In this document: positions 36,219 to 46,576 of the stretch, piece after piece
Numbering within the stretch: position 1 is the stretch's first letter
How the letters are laid out: the number at the start of each line of letters is the position of its first letter
DNA from: Thiomicrorhabdus sp. ZW0627
Lineage (GTDB): Bacteria > Pseudomonadota > Gammaproteobacteria > Thiomicrospirales > Thiomicrospiraceae
Assembly: GCF_029767005.1 (NCBI RefSeq)
Contig: NZ_JARUQR010000002.1
Location: 189,667 to 253,666 of the forward strand
DNA: 64,000 bases
Direction: 5' to 3'
Position numbers and translations under genes: made by a program
Notes under the pieces: model-generated
Seen by the model: only the letters and a program-made list of their open reading frames with translations
Databases searched by the model: none
Told to the model about the DNA's origin: nothing

Positions 36219-38711
36219 CTAGAGCTGATTCAAGTAGAGTTTGAGTTGTTGCGGGCTTTTCCTCAAGAAGCTGTACTGGGTTAGAAGCCCGATGACCAGC
36301 AGTAATCCACTTCCAAGAACAATACTCAATAACCATAGATCCGGATTCAAAGTCGGTTCGGTCTTGAGCATGAAATGGCTGATCAGCAGGCTGGCCACTT
36401 GTGCAAAACTGGCGGCCAACACACCTGCTAAACCTCCTAGAAGTACAAACTCCGTTAAACCGATTTTGACGATCTGGTTGGTTCTCGCACCGAGAGTTCG
36501 AAGCAGCAGCCAGCTTTGAACCCGTGCCTGCTGGCTTGCCAGAGTGGCGGTGAACAGCACGCCGATGCTCGCCAGCAGGGTAAAACCGTAAAGTCCGGTC
36601 ACCGCCCAGCTCGCCTGGCGCATGATGTCTTGAATCTGTTTCATGATCTGACGCACATCGATTAACAGCACGCCCGGCGTTTTTTCCGCAAAGGTCTTGG
36701 TCAGTTCGCTCACCGGATTAGCATGGGTTGTTTCGTCAGTACCGTTCAGGTGGAAGTTGCCGATGTAGGAGATGGGCAGGTAGCGTTGAGCGACCGGTTC
36801 CAGAATGAAAAAGAAGTTCAACTGAAAGCTCTGCCACTCGACTTTTCTAAGACTGCTGACTTGATAATCAAAGTTCTGCCCGGCAAAGTTGAATGTCAGA
36901 ATATCACCCGGCTGAATATGGAACAGTTCTGCAATGCCTTCTTCGACCGAAACGGTTGGCAGGGTCAGTTTTGACGAATCAATCGCTTTGACCACCTCGT
37001 TGTGACTCGGGATTTTTTCAAGAATGGCGACGTTGGATTCGCGTTCCAGCAAACGGCGCGCCCGGTCTTCCTGCTGCTCGGAAGCCAGAAGCGGTTTATG
37101 GTTGACGGCCGTTACCCGTCCACGCGCCATCGGCACCAGTTCGGGATAAAGTTTCTCGCTCGCCAGAATGTCGGTAACCTGTTGTTCCTGGTCGGGTTGG
37201 ATGTTCATCACAAAGGTGTTGGGCGTATTGGCCGGTAAGGAGGCCTGCCAGTTTTGCAACAAGTCCTGGCGCACGAAGGTCATCAGCATCAGTACAAACA
37301 GCACCATGCCGACCGATACCAATTGGATTTTCACCAGGCCTGGTTCTTTGAGCAGGTTGGAAAGTGCAATGCGGAACCAGCCCTTGCTGTTGGTCTGCAA
37401 GGCGGCCATGACTTTCAGAAGTCCGAAAGCCACCCCAAGCAGAGCGACGCTGATGGCCACAAGACCAAGCAGAATCCAAGTAATGGACTTTAGCCCCAAC
37501 ATCAGGCTGATCAGAACCAGCAATAAGGCAAAACTGATGAACCAATGGATGCCGTTCGGGGTTCTCGGAACCGATTTTAGTATCTGCATCGGAGCGGTCT
37601 GCACCGCGGTTTGGAATGCCTGCCAGGCAAAACTCCACAGCACCAGCATGCCGCTGATGAATCCGCTCAGCATCGCCGGCCAGGCATCGGCAACCACCAG
37701 CGGTTGAAAGTAGTGTCCGACAAGCGGGTGCAGTAATACTGACAGTCCATAACCTAACAGAACACCAATCAAACTGCTGGAAAGGGCGATCCAACTTAGT
37801 TGCATTGCAAACAAACGTTGCATCTTGGCGTTGTCGGCGCCCAGTGCGCGAAGCAACGCCATACTGTTTTGCCAGCGGTTGAGATAGAAGCGGCTGGCGA
37901 TCAGAATCGACATACCAGCTACCAGAACGGCGGAAAGGGCGGACAGGTCAAGGAACAGCCAGGCGGTCTGCATCGATTGTTCCAGATCCTCGGTCGGCGA
38001 TTGTGCCGAAAGAATCTGCCAGTGCGGGTTTTCCTGTTGAGAGAGCAGCTTGGAAAAACGCTTGATTTGCTTTTGGTCTCCGATGACGTACAGCTCATAG
38101 CTGGCACGGCTGCCGGGGCCGATCAGTTTGGTTTGATTGAACGTGTCGATCGGTATCAGCACTTGAGGTGCGAAACCGCCCATCGGCGCCAGAGTCTGTT
38201 GATTAAGCACGCTACCCGCCAGACGGGTTTTGATTTGCCCTAATGTAATTTCGCTGTCGGGAGTCAGTCCCATCAGGCCGATCAGTTTCGGTTCCACCCA
38301 GACACGATTTTCTTGTAGAGCATGGAACGGTAGGTCGTCGGTCTGTTTGATTTCGCCTCTAAGCGGGTAGTTGTCCGTGACGCCTTTCAGATTGACCAGT
38401 TGAAAACGGTCGTTACTTAAGGCCATGGTGACCACAGATGTGGATTGGGCGGTTTTAAGCCCCATACCTTCCGCTTGAGATTTCCATTTGGCGTCAATCG
38501 GTCGGCTACTGCGGATCACCAGATCCGCGCCCAGCGATTCGGATGCTTTGCGCAACATACTTTGTTGAACGGTTTCACCGAGCTGCTTGACCAAGGTGAC
38601 GGTCATACTGGCGATGACGACGGCCAGAATCAGCCATACCCAATCGCCTTTTTTGAGGCTTCTCAGAAACCACTTGGAGGCGGTGAGGCTTTCAAGCCAG
38701 AGCTGTTTCAT
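36219..38711 (-). CDS. ABC transporter permease, FtsX/MacB type (YbbP-like)
   Basis: The 830-residue product begins at ATG 38711, overlapping the ATPase stop; the frame is open upstream to 38783, but that lies inside the ATPase gene. Topology is one N-terminal helix, a large periplasmic domain, clustered helices in the middle, a second periplasmic domain, and a C-terminal FtsX bundle. Two FtsX-like core repeats are recognisable (VLVAGMSILIASRFYLNRWQ and GVLFTATLASQQARVQSWLL). With the ATPase and tesA it reproduces the E. coli tesA-ybbA-ybbP arrangement. Such systems are mechanotransmitters or export lipoproteins; the substrate is unknown. Confidence 0.9.
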   Translation of the reverse strand: MKQLWLESLTASKWFLRSLKKGDWVWLILAVVIASMTVTLVKQLGETVQQSMLRKASESLGADLVIRSSRPIDAKWKSQAEGMGLKTAQSTSVVTMALSNDRFQLVNLKGVTDNYPLRGEIKQTDDLPFHALQENRVWVEPKLIGLMGLTPDSEITLGQIKTRLAGSVLNQQTLAPMGGFAPQVLIPIDTFNQTKLIGPGSRASYELYVIGDQKQIKRFSKLLSQQENPHWQILSAQSPTEDLEQSMQTAWLFLDLSALSAVLVAGMSILIASRFYLNRWQNSMALLRALGADNAKMQRLFAMQLSWIALSSSLIGVLLGYGLSVLLHPLVGHYFQPLVVADAWPAMLSGFISGMLVLWSFAWQAFQTAVQTAPMQILKSVPRTPNGIHWFISFALLLVLISLMLGLKSITWILLGLVAISVALLGVAFGLLKVMAALQTNSKGWFRIALSNLLKEPGLVKIQLVSVGMVLFVLMLMTFVRQDLLQNWQASLPANTPNTFVMNIQPDQEQQVTDILASEKLYPELVPMARGRVTAVNHKPLLASEQQEDRARRLLERESNVAILEKIPSHNEVVKAIDSSKLTLPTVSVEEGIAELFHIQPGDILTFNFAGQNFDYQVSSLRKVEWQSFQLNFFFILEPVAQRYLPISYIGNFHLNGTDETTHANPVSELTKTFAEKTPGVLLIDVRQIMKQIQDIMRQASWAVTGLYGFTLLASIGVLFTATLASQQARVQSWLLLRTLGARTNQIVKIGLTEFVLLGGLAGVLAASFAQVASLLISHFMLKTEPTLNPDLWLLSIVLGSGLLLVIGLLTQYSFLRKSPQQLKLYLNQL

Positions 38712-39424
38712 GACGACACATCCGACGGTTCGGTTGTTTGTTCGTCCAAATGACCGTGGGTAAGGTGCATGACTCTCCGGCATTTACGAGCGAAACTCAT
38801 GTCGTGAGTGACCAGAACCAGTGTGGTTTTCAGATCGTTGTTGAGTTCGAACAGCAAGTTTTGGATTTGCAGTGCGGTCTCTTCATCCAGGTTGCCGGTC
38901 GGTTCGTCGGCGAACAGTACTTTCGGTTCTGTGACAAAGGCGCGGGCGATGGCGACACGTTGCTGTTCACCGCCGGAAAGTTCGGCGGGGCGGTGATGGG
39001 CGCGATGACTCAAACCGACTTTTTCCAGCGCCTGCATGGCTTTTTGTTTGGCGTCGTCGATCTGGAACAGTTCAAGCGGCATGAGGATGTTTTCCAAAGC
39101 GGTCATGCTTGGCATCAACTGGAAGTTCTGGAAGATAAAACCGACCTGTTGGGCGCGGATTTGCGCGCGCTGATCTTCGGAACAGCTTTCCAGCGGTTTG
39201 CCTAAAAGATGGATGCTACCGCCGGTAGGCAGTTCGAGACCGGCCATTAAAGCCAATAAAGTGGATTTTCCCGATCCCGAGCGGCCGACGATGGCCAGCG
39301 TTTCTTCCGGCTGGACACTCAATGAGCAGGCTTTTATGATATCGAGTAACTCTTGATCAGAAGGAATTTGATAGTGCACATTTTGCAATTCGATAATCGG
39401 CTCGGAAGGGCTTTGCGTGTTCAT
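38708..39424 (-). CDS. ABC transporter ATP-binding protein (YbbA/LolD-like)
   Basis: The 238-residue ATPase has Walker [10 protein letters not shown], signature [15 protein letters not shown], Walker [13 protein letters not shown] and an H-loop [10 protein letters not shown]. It belongs to the MacB/LolD subclass, which works with FtsX-type permeases. It is coupled to the permease by the ATGA overlap at 38708-38711. Its 5' end overlaps the 5' end of the divergent tesA by about 50 bp. Confidence 0.93.
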   Translation of the reverse strand: MNTQSPSEPIIELQNVHYQIPSDQELLDIIKACSLSVQPEETLAIVGRSGSGKSTLLALMAGLELPTGGSIHLLGKPLESCSEDQRAQIRAQQVGFIFQNFQLMPSMTALENILMPLELFQIDDAKQKAMQALEKVGLSHRAHHRPAELSGGEQQRVAIARAFVTEPKVLFADEPTGNLDEETALQIQNLLFELNNDLKTTLVLVTHDMSFARKCRRVMHLTHGHLDEQTTEPSDVSS

Positions 39425-40087
39425 TTTGGTTGGCTGTTCTGGGTTGTGGGAATCTGTCTCTATCCTAGTCTAACCGTAGCGCAACCGCAAGCAGTCAATC
39501 AGGCAGATTCCAAGCCGATAGTTTTGGTTCTGGGGGACAGTCTCAGCGCGGCTTACGGCATGGAGTCGGAACGGGGTTGGGTGTCTTTATTGCAGCAAGA
39601 ACACAAAGGCCTTCAGGTGGTCAATGCCAGCATCAGCGGTGAAACCACTTCCGGCGGAAAACAGCGCCTTCCTGCTCTGATGAAGCAATACAGCCCGGAC
39701 GTGTTGGTATTGGAGCTTGGTGCCAATGATGCACTGAGAGGGCAGGATTTGAACTCGACCAAACGTAATTTGCAAACGATGATTGATGCTTGTAAGACCC
39801 GTTCGGGAAATTGTGAAGTGGTGCTGTTGGGAATTCGTTTGCCGACCAACTATGGGCCTGCCTACGATCTGCAGTTACAGAAGATGTACGAGAGCTTGTC
39901 AAAAGAAACGGATGGAATCCGGTTTGATCCGTTCTTTATTGAAGACGTCGCTTTGGATCCGGATCTGATGCAATGGGACGGCCTGCATCCGAATGCCGAA
40001 GCCCAACCTGAAATTTTGAAAAGAGTGTGGCCTTTGATCGAACAGGCTTTGCAGGAGGCCGCCCGAAAGAACCGGACGGCCTCCTAA
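39374..40087 (+). CDS. tesA: Acyl-CoA thioesterase I / lysophospholipase (GDSL hydrolase)
   Basis: The 237-residue product is assigned to GTG 39374, with AAGGA eight bases upstream; TTG 39353 and TTG 39413 are alternatives. A signal peptide (FGWLFWVVGICLYPSLTVAQ) directs export to the periplasm. The SGNH hydrolase blocks are GDSLSAAYGM with the catalytic Ser, SGETTSGG, GANDALRG and DGLHPN with the catalytic Asp/His. It hydrolyses acyl-CoA or lysophospholipid esters. It sits head-to-head with ybbA, as in many gammaproteobacteria, here with overlapping coding ends. Confidence 0.93.
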   Translation: MHILQFDNRLGRALRVHFGWLFWVVGICLYPSLTVAQPQAVNQADSKPIVLVLGDSLSAAYGMESERGWVSLLQQEHKGLQVVNASISGETTSGGKQRLPALMKQYSPDVLVLELGANDALRGQDLNSTKRNLQTMIDACKTRSGNCEVVLLGIRLPTNYGPAYDLQLQKMYESLSKETDGIRFDPFFIEDVALDPDLMQWDGLHPNAEAQPEILKRVWPLIEQALQEAARKNRTAS

Positions 40088-40120
40088 ACCTTTAAAAGCG
40101 CGTAAGACTGAGTGATGTGA

Positions 40121-42730
40121 CTAAGCGACAGCCTGGTTCGGAAGCAGTTTGATTTCCCCTTCTTCCAGAACCTTGAAGGCATTAACTGTGTTTTCCAGTC
40201 CTTTGACCTGATCGATGATATTGGTCGAGGTGCTGGCGATTTGTTCGACGAGCGCGGCGTTCTGTTGCGTCGCATTGTCGATGTTGTTGAGTGCGTGGCT
40301 GACCTCTTGAATGCCGTGATTCTGCTTCTGCAGGCTTTGGTTCATTTCCTCAACCATTTTGGATACCTCGGCGACCGCGTTCAGGTTCTCTTCGAAAGCC
40401 TGAGTGGTCAATTGACTCAACTTCAACCCGGTTTCGATCTTGCTCATGCTTGATTCCGATACCTGACGGATTTGTTTGGCCGCTTCGGCCGACTTCTGTG
40501 CCAGTGAACGAACTTCGCTGGCTACGACTGCAAAACCTCGACCGGCTTCACCGGCGCGCGCCGCTTCCACCGCTGCGTTCAGGGCCAACAGGTTGGTCTG
40601 GAAAGCAATGCTGTCGATGACACTGGTGATGTTGGCGATTTCGGAACTGGCGCTGAAGATGGATTGCATCGCCTGATCCATTTCAACAACCACTTCACTA
40701 CCTTGTTGGATGGTCTGTTGCACGCCGTGACTCACTTTGTTCACTTCTACCGCCTGTTGCAACGATTGGGTGACACTTTGAGCCATCTGTTCCATGTTCT
40801 GGGCGGTGCTCTGAAGGGCGACGGCCTGGTCTTGAACGCGTTGGTTCAGATCCTGGTTACCGGCACTGATTTCCTCTACCCCGGAAACCGCGTCGATTGA
40901 CGCCTGTTTGACGGTTTGCAGCATGTTGCTGATGCTTCCCGCCATTCGGTCCATATTGTTTTTCAGTTCGTTCAACTTACCGTTGAACTGGACGTCAGTG
41001 GTGAATGAGAAATCCCCTTGGCGGTAATTGTCCAGAATGCTGTTTTTGGTTTCGATGGAGTGTTCCAAGCTATCCAAGGATTCGTTCAAGTATTGTTTCA
41101 GGTAGGTGTATTCACCCGGAAGTTCCAGAGTGATACGCTGACTGAAGTCACCGTGCGTCATGGCCTGCATGACCTGAATGACAGAACCGATCGACTCTTT
41201 TTGAACTTGAATCGCCTGTTGCATATTCGCCATCACGTTGTGATAGTCTCCGTGGAAATCCTGAAGTTGGATTTCGGCATCCAGTTTTCCTTGTGCCAGG
41301 TCGGTACTGGCTTCATCGATCGCTTGGAAGGTCGAAACAATACGCTTTAAACTGCCGTTGAACGATTTTTCCAAGCTGTCCAGATCACCTTGGTATTCAC
41401 CGACCATTCTGGCTGAGAACTGGCCTTCGGCCAACGCCTGACTGACTTGGGTGATTTCGCTGGTGGCTTTGACAACCGAATCCAGCAGGGTCTGGATGCT
41501 GGCACCCATCTCTGTTAATTCGTTGCGGCCGTAAGGCACTTCCCAGTTTTGATATGTACCGTTCTCGGCGATGTCCATGACTTGCTGCTTCATGCGTGAA
41601 AGCGGGGTGGTGATAGATTTGACCAGGAAGAAGTTCAAAATCAGCATGAACAACAATGCCATGGCACTCCCGATAGTCATCTGTGCGGTTTTGGAATCGC
41701 TGAGAAGGCTTAAGGCATTAATCAGGTCATTGGTCTGCTGGTCGGTTTTTTGGGTTGCTTCATGCAACAACTCGTTTGTTTTGGCAGATAGTTCGCTGAT
41801 GGTCTGATTGTTTTTCGATTCGGTCTGGATATAGTCTTTCATGTCATTAAAAGACTCGTAGTAGCCGTCCCAGCCGGAACTGACTTCCGAGAAGGTATCC
41901 TGGTTAATGAAATCCGAAGAGAAGTGGTCGCCAAGATCTTCGAACAATTCGCTACTGGAATCTCCCAAGCCTTTATCGTCGAAGTTCTTTTTAAGGGATG
42001 TGTCTCCTGATGAGATCATTTTGAACAATGTCGATTGCGAGATGTTCAAGCGTTTCAGAATCTCTTTTAGCTGATCTTTAGTTTCTTCTTCCAGGTCTTC
42101 GATGGCCAGAAGTGTTTTGATGTTGTTCTGGATTTTTTCAGCACTTGGTTCGATACCGTATTCCAGGGTTTCCTGAATCTGCTGTTTCAGGAATACTGAG
42201 GAGTTAGCGGACTTTTTCAAATTCATCAATAGCACGTCCATTGCATCGACGTCGAGTACACTGGCGGTCTGTTCGACAGGTTGTTCCGATGACGCTTCGG
42301 TTGGCTGTGCGTTATCGGCTGCCGGTTGCACTTCACCTTGGTTGGTTTCCGTTGGAGCATTTTGCGGCTGGGCTTGTCCTGCGTCTGTCGCTTCGACAGG
42401 TGTAGCTTCCTCGGTTGCTTCGCCAAGATTCTTAAGCGATAGGTTAAGGGCTTTCAGTTCGTCGATTTGGAGGTTAAAGCTTTCGTTGTCTTCCTTGCTC
42501 ATGCTGCGAATGTATTTATTCATTTGCAGTGATGTCGTTGAAAACTTTGTCTGGAACTGGGCAATTTTAGCGGTTTGTGTACGCTGAATTTCAGATAGGT
42601 TGTGTGCGCCAACGTTGACTTCCGTAAAAGCCAGGCGCGCTGAGATGAACACGGCGGTGAGAAATAATAGACCGATAAATAGGTTGATCCATAATCTTTT
42701 CTGAATGGAAAGATTCTCTAATAAGCGCAT
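40121..42730 (-). CDS. Methyl-accepting chemotaxis protein
   Basis: The 869-residue product starts at ATG 42730 behind AAGGAA. The first membrane helix is about residues 14-33. A long periplasmic sensor region (about 34-350) contains an Ala/Gln/Glu/Pro-rich segment near residues 100-160. A second helix follows ([16 protein letters not shown]), then HAMP-like segments and the methyl-accepting coiled coil with the conserved tip [20 protein letters not shown]. No CheR-binding pentapeptide ends the protein. The low-complexity segment makes the sensor unusual; the ligand is unknown. Confidence 0.95.
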   Translation of the reverse strand: MRLLENLSIQKRLWINLFIGLLFLTAVFISARLAFTEVNVGAHNLSEIQRTQTAKIAQFQTKFSTTSLQMNKYIRSMSKEDNESFNLQIDELKALNLSLKNLGEATEEATPVEATDAGQAQPQNAPTETNQGEVQPAADNAQPTEASSEQPVEQTASVLDVDAMDVLLMNLKKSANSSVFLKQQIQETLEYGIEPSAEKIQNNIKTLLAIEDLEEETKDQLKEILKRLNISQSTLFKMISSGDTSLKKNFDDKGLGDSSSELFEDLGDHFSSDFINQDTFSEVSSGWDGYYESFNDMKDYIQTESKNNQTISELSAKTNELLHEATQKTDQQTNDLINALSLLSDSKTAQMTIGSAMALLFMLILNFFLVKSITTPLSRMKQQVMDIAENGTYQNWEVPYGRNELTEMGASIQTLLDSVVKATSEITQVSQALAEGQFSARMVGEYQGDLDSLEKSFNGSLKRIVSTFQAIDEASTDLAQGKLDAEIQLQDFHGDYHNVMANMQQAIQVQKESIGSVIQVMQAMTHGDFSQRITLELPGEYTYLKQYLNESLDSLEHSIETKNSILDNYRQGDFSFTTDVQFNGKLNELKNNMDRMAGSISNMLQTVKQASIDAVSGVEEISAGNQDLNQRVQDQAVALQSTAQNMEQMAQSVTQSLQQAVEVNKVSHGVQQTIQQGSEVVVEMDQAMQSIFSASSEIANITSVIDSIAFQTNLLALNAAVEAARAGEAGRGFAVVASEVRSLAQKSAEAAKQIRQVSESSMSKIETGLKLSQLTTQAFEENLNAVAEVSKMVEEMNQSLQKQNHGIQEVSHALNNIDNATQQNAALVEQIASTSTNIIDQVKGLENTVNAFKVLEEGEIKLLPNQAVA

Positions 42731-42952
42731 TCCGCATTTCCTTGTATCAATGTGTTAGTCCCGCACAGTTTAATCCTATTTTATGACAGTAAAATGAAAT
42801 AGCACGGCGTGAAGTTCGGATTGTGATTCTTATGCTAGGACTCTGAATGGATTGGAAAATCTATTGTTTTGATGAGGTTTTGTGTGGTGTAAATAAAAAA
42901 TTCATTTATAATTCAAAATCACCTTATTTTATTGAATTGAAACAAATCTATT

Positions 42953-43783
42953 ATGCAGCAGAAACTAAAGAACGCGGTGGAAGCGATCCGCGGAGTCAAA
43001 ATCCCAGAGCTTCCGGATGAAGTTTTGCTTTTGGAAAAAGAGATCAAAAGTAAATTTGCCAACATCTCCACCGTAGCGGAAATCATTGAAAAGAACACGA
43101 CTTTGTCCGGCGAATTGATGAAGATTGTTAACTCGCCAATCATGAAATTGAAAGAACCGTGTAAATCGATTCGTGATGCCGTGAACGTGATGGGATTGGA
43201 TAATATCTATCACTTGGTGGTTTCTGCAGCCGTTAAGAATATTTTCGGGCAGAAAGGTCTTTTCAAAGACATTATGGATCACAGTGTCGATGTCGCTTTC
43301 TGTATGGCTGACATTGCCGAATGGGTAGATGACGTCAGCCGTGATGAGGCGTACATGCTTGGATTGTTCCACAATTCAGGGGCGATGATGTTAGCTTCTA
43401 AGAATGAAGAGATGTATGCTCAGCTTTTCAGTAACTCTATGTCGCTGCCGGTTTCTATCATCGCTAAAGAAGAACAGCTTTTCGGAACCAACCATGCCAT
43501 GGTCGGTGTACTGATTGCCAAGAAGTGGCATCTGCCGATGGAGATGATCAATGCGATCATGTTGCATCATAACGAGTCGTGCGAACGCATCCAGAACGAT
43601 AAGGTTCGTGCGATGGTAGCGATGATTAAAATCGCCAATTCGATTGTTTCCGAAGTGTCGTTGGGCGCGTATCGTGGTGACGAGATGCGTCGTTACGAGA
43701 AAGACGGTATCGACGAGTTGATGATTCCGGCTGAAACGGTCAAGGAGATCCGTACTGCATTGATGTCTTACTCTTACAAGTAA
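42953..43783 (+). CDS. HDOD-domain protein (second copy)
   Basis: This 276-residue protein has the HDOD pattern: LPDEVLLLEKEIKSKFANIS, NTTLSGELMKIVNSP, RDAVNVMGLDNIYHLVVSAA and LGLFHNSGAMML. The helical core ends near HLPMEMINAIMLHH. In the position of the HD pair it reads HNSGA, so catalysis is unlikely. It resembles the 2185 gene in length and plan but is clearly diverged. It is divergent from the chemoreceptor gene and could act in the same sensory behaviour, which is inference. Confidence 0.85.
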   Translation: MQQKLKNAVEAIRGVKIPELPDEVLLLEKEIKSKFANISTVAEIIEKNTTLSGELMKIVNSPIMKLKEPCKSIRDAVNVMGLDNIYHLVVSAAVKNIFGQKGLFKDIMDHSVDVAFCMADIAEWVDDVSRDEAYMLGLFHNSGAMMLASKNEEMYAQLFSNSMSLPVSIIAKEEQLFGTNHAMVGVLIAKKWHLPMEMINAIMLHHNESCERIQNDKVRAMVAMIKIANSIVSEVSLGAYRGDEMRRYEKDGIDELMIPAETVKEIRTALMSYSYK

Positions 43784-43836
43784 GACCGGTCGGCCGAATT
43801 TTGGTTCGGCTAACGGTTTTATCCAGTATGAAAATG

Positions 43837-43870
43837 AACAGGCCTGGTCGGTTTTCCGACCAGGCCTGTT
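43837..43870. terminator. Bidirectional terminator with two CAGGCCTG copies
   Basis: AACAGGCCTGGTCGG (43837-43851) pairs perfectly over 15 bp with its complement at 43856-43870 around a TTTT loop. It lies between the convergent HDOD and lon genes. Each arm contains one complete CAGGCCTG. Confidence 0.75.
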
Positions 43871-43904
43871 GTGTTTCTGAAGACCGTTTTTGGTTAACTT
43901 TCAG

Positions 43905-46499
43905 TTAATGGTGTGAAGATTCGGTTTCTTCGTCATGTTCTTTGCGTTTGGCTTTGTAGACTTTCAGCGCCAGCGATTTCGCGCGGATGTTGAACGTCAG
44001 TTTTGCCACGTCGTCAAAATGTTTGGCGAAATGTACCGTCATGCCTTCCTGTAGATAGTCCGGCAATTCCTGATAATCCTTTTTGTTTTCAAACGGCAGG
44101 ATCAGTTCTTTGATGCCGATGCGTCTGGCCGCAATCACTTTTTCACGGATGCCTCCGACCGGAAGCACTTGTCCCGTCAAACTCAGCTCGCCCGTCATAG
44201 CCAATGGCGACTTGATCGCTTCGTCACGCGCCAGCGAAAGCAGGGCGGTCGCCATGGTAACGCCCGCGCTTGGTCCGTCTTTCGGTGTGGCACCGTCCGG
44301 CACGTGAAGGTGGACAAACGCCTTGTCGAAGAATTCCGGATCGGCCTTGTATTTATCCAGGTTGGACGAAATGAAGCTGTAGGCGATTCCGGCCGACTCC
44401 TGCATGACGTCGCCCAACTGCCCCGATAGTTTGAAGCCCCGGTTGAATGTGTGGACACGACTCGCTTCGATGGTCAGGGTCGCGCCGCCCATTGACGTCC
44501 AGGCCAGTCCGGTCACGGTACCGATCTGTTGGTTCATTTTCTCGAGCGTGAAGCGCGGTTGTCCCAGCATCTCTTCGAGTTCGTTGACGTGGATACGCGC
44601 GCTGTCGATTTCGCCGGTCACGAATTTCAGAGCCAGTTTACGCACCAGCTTTGCCAGTTGTTTCTGCAGGTTACGTACACCTGCTTCACGGGCGTAGCCT
44701 TCGATGACATGACGGATCGCCGGCGCGGTAATCTGCACTTGTTCTTTGCTCAAGCCGGCCTCTTCAAGCAGCTTTGGCCAGAGGTGGTGTTTGGCGATCT
44801 GGATTTTCTCTTCTGTGATGTAACCGGAAAGACGAATTACTTCCATACGGTCGAGTAAAGGTCCCGGAATGGTGTCGAGCGTATTGGCGGTACAGACGAA
44901 CAACGCTTTTGAAAGATCAAAGCGTACATCCATGAAATGATCCATGAACTCGTGGTTCTGTTCCGGGTCCAATACTTCAAGCAACGCCGACGCCGGATCA
45001 CCGTGATAGGACGCGCCGATCTTGTCGACTTCGTCCAACATGATGACCGGGTTGGACGTTTCGCAATCTTTCAGTGCCTGGATGAATTTCCCCGGCATGG
45101 CACCGATGTAGGTACGACGGTGTCCCTTGATCTCCGCTTCGTCACGCATGCCGCCGACCGAGAAACGGTAGAACTTGCGTCCCAAAGCGTCGGCGATGGA
45201 GCGACCGATTGAAGTCTTACCGACCCCAGGAGGACCAACCAGACAGATGATGGAACCTGAAATCTCGCCTTTGAGGGCACCCACGGCCAAGAACTCGCTG
45301 ATGCGGTCTTTGACGTCTTCCAAGCCGTCGTGTTTTTTGTCCAGAATTTTCTTGGCACGTTTCAGGTCGAGAATATCGGTACTGTGTTTGCCCCAAGGGA
45401 GCAACGTAAGCCAGTCGAGCCAGTTGCGCGCTACATTGTATTCAGGCGACTGCGGATCGAGCATTGACAGTTTGCTCAGTTCTTCCTCGGCTTTCTTGTG
45501 TGCTTCTTCGCTGAGCTGCAGGGCTTCCATGCGTTCCAGAAAACGGTCGGTATCCAGTGTCTGGTCGTCTTTGACGATGCCGAGTTCTTTCTGGATTTCG
45601 CTCAACTGTTGGCGCAGGAAGAACTCACGCTGTTGATCGCTTAGATTCTCTTCAACGCGCTCGCGGATGTTGTATTGAAGTTTGGTGACCTCGATTTCCT
45701 GTTTGAACAGGTTCAACACCTTTTCCAGACGGTCGACCAAGTCAAGCGTTTCCAATACATCTTGCAGTTTGTGGTTGTCCGCTGTTGTCAGGCTGGCGGC
45801 AAAATCGGCCAGATGAGACGGCTCGCTCGGGCTGTAGCGGTTAAGGAAGTATTTCAACTCTTCGCTGTACAGCGGATTTAACGGCAACAGTTCACGGAAG
45901 GCGTTCATGATTGCCAAACCGTAGGCTTTGAATTCTTTGTCGGTGCCGTTCTTAATGTCGGTCGGATAGCTCACCTGCGCTTTATAAGGCGCGGCGCTCG
46001 AAACCCAATGCTCAATCTTGAAGCGCTGAACGCCTTCGGCAATCAACTGGATGAAGTCGTCGCGCTCTTTCGGTTCGTGGACGCGAACCAGCGTTCCGAT
46101 GGCCGAGAATGCTTCCGGTGGCGCTTTTTCATGATCCTCATAGTCGACGAAGATCATACCGATGTATTTGTGGTCGCCGCTTTTGATGGCGTCGAAGGTT
46201 TCTTGCCAGAGTTCTTTGCTCAACAGAACCGGCAACTGCTGTCCAGGGAAGAAAGGGCGGTCTTTGACCGGCAACAGGAAAATCTCCTGAGGCAGGTTCA
46301 AGCCTGGCTTGGCAAGCTGGCGGGTTTCACCGGAACCATCGCTGGCGATGTGTTCACCATCCAGCACTTGGGAGTCGAATTCCGCTTCGACGGTTTCTTC
46401 CTCACCCTGCATCACTTCTTCGGCATGGACGTTTTCGTTTTCGGAAGTCTGTGGGTCGTTTTCGGTCGGAAATTCTGGCGTGTGATTCGTGTCGGTCAT
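43905..46499 (-). CDS. lon: ATP-dependent Lon protease
   Basis: The 864-residue product degrades misfolded and regulatory proteins. An acidic N-terminal tail of about 65 residues precedes the LAN substrate-binding domain (PQEIFLLPVKDRPFFPGQQL). The AAA+ module has Walker A GPPGVGKT and Walker B VIMLDEVDKIG, and the protease domain has the Ser744/Lys787 dyad (KDGPSAGV and GIREKVIAARR), 43 residues apart as in E. coli Lon. The protein is about 80 residues longer than E. coli Lon, mostly from the acidic tail, and ends in a charged tail with two histidines. Confidence 0.97.
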   Translation of the reverse strand: MTDTNHTPEFPTENDPQTSENENVHAEEVMQGEEETVEAEFDSQVLDGEHIASDGSGETRQLAKPGLNLPQEIFLLPVKDRPFFPGQQLPVLLSKELWQETFDAIKSGDHKYIGMIFVDYEDHEKAPPEAFSAIGTLVRVHEPKERDDFIQLIAEGVQRFKIEHWVSSAAPYKAQVSYPTDIKNGTDKEFKAYGLAIMNAFRELLPLNPLYSEELKYFLNRYSPSEPSHLADFAASLTTADNHKLQDVLETLDLVDRLEKVLNLFKQEIEVTKLQYNIRERVEENLSDQQREFFLRQQLSEIQKELGIVKDDQTLDTDRFLERMEALQLSEEAHKKAEEELSKLSMLDPQSPEYNVARNWLDWLTLLPWGKHSTDILDLKRAKKILDKKHDGLEDVKDRISEFLAVGALKGEISGSIICLVGPPGVGKTSIGRSIADALGRKFYRFSVGGMRDEAEIKGHRRTYIGAMPGKFIQALKDCETSNPVIMLDEVDKIGASYHGDPASALLEVLDPEQNHEFMDHFMDVRFDLSKALFVCTANTLDTIPGPLLDRMEVIRLSGYITEEKIQIAKHHLWPKLLEEAGLSKEQVQITAPAIRHVIEGYAREAGVRNLQKQLAKLVRKLALKFVTGEIDSARIHVNELEEMLGQPRFTLEKMNQQIGTVTGLAWTSMGGATLTIEASRVHTFNRGFKLSGQLGDVMQESAGIAYSFISSNLDKYKADPEFFDKAFVHLHVPDGATPKDGPSAGVTMATALLSLARDEAIKSPLAMTGELSLTGQVLPVGGIREKVIAARRIGIKELILPFENKKDYQELPDYLQEGMTVHFAKHFDDVAKLTFNIRAKSLALKVYKAKRKEHDEETESSHH

Positions 46500-46576
46500 C
46501 GCTGCTCTTATTCGTAATAATCTTGGAAATTAGGGTATTATATGCGGATTAATGTTGTCAGATTCAAGGATTCAAA

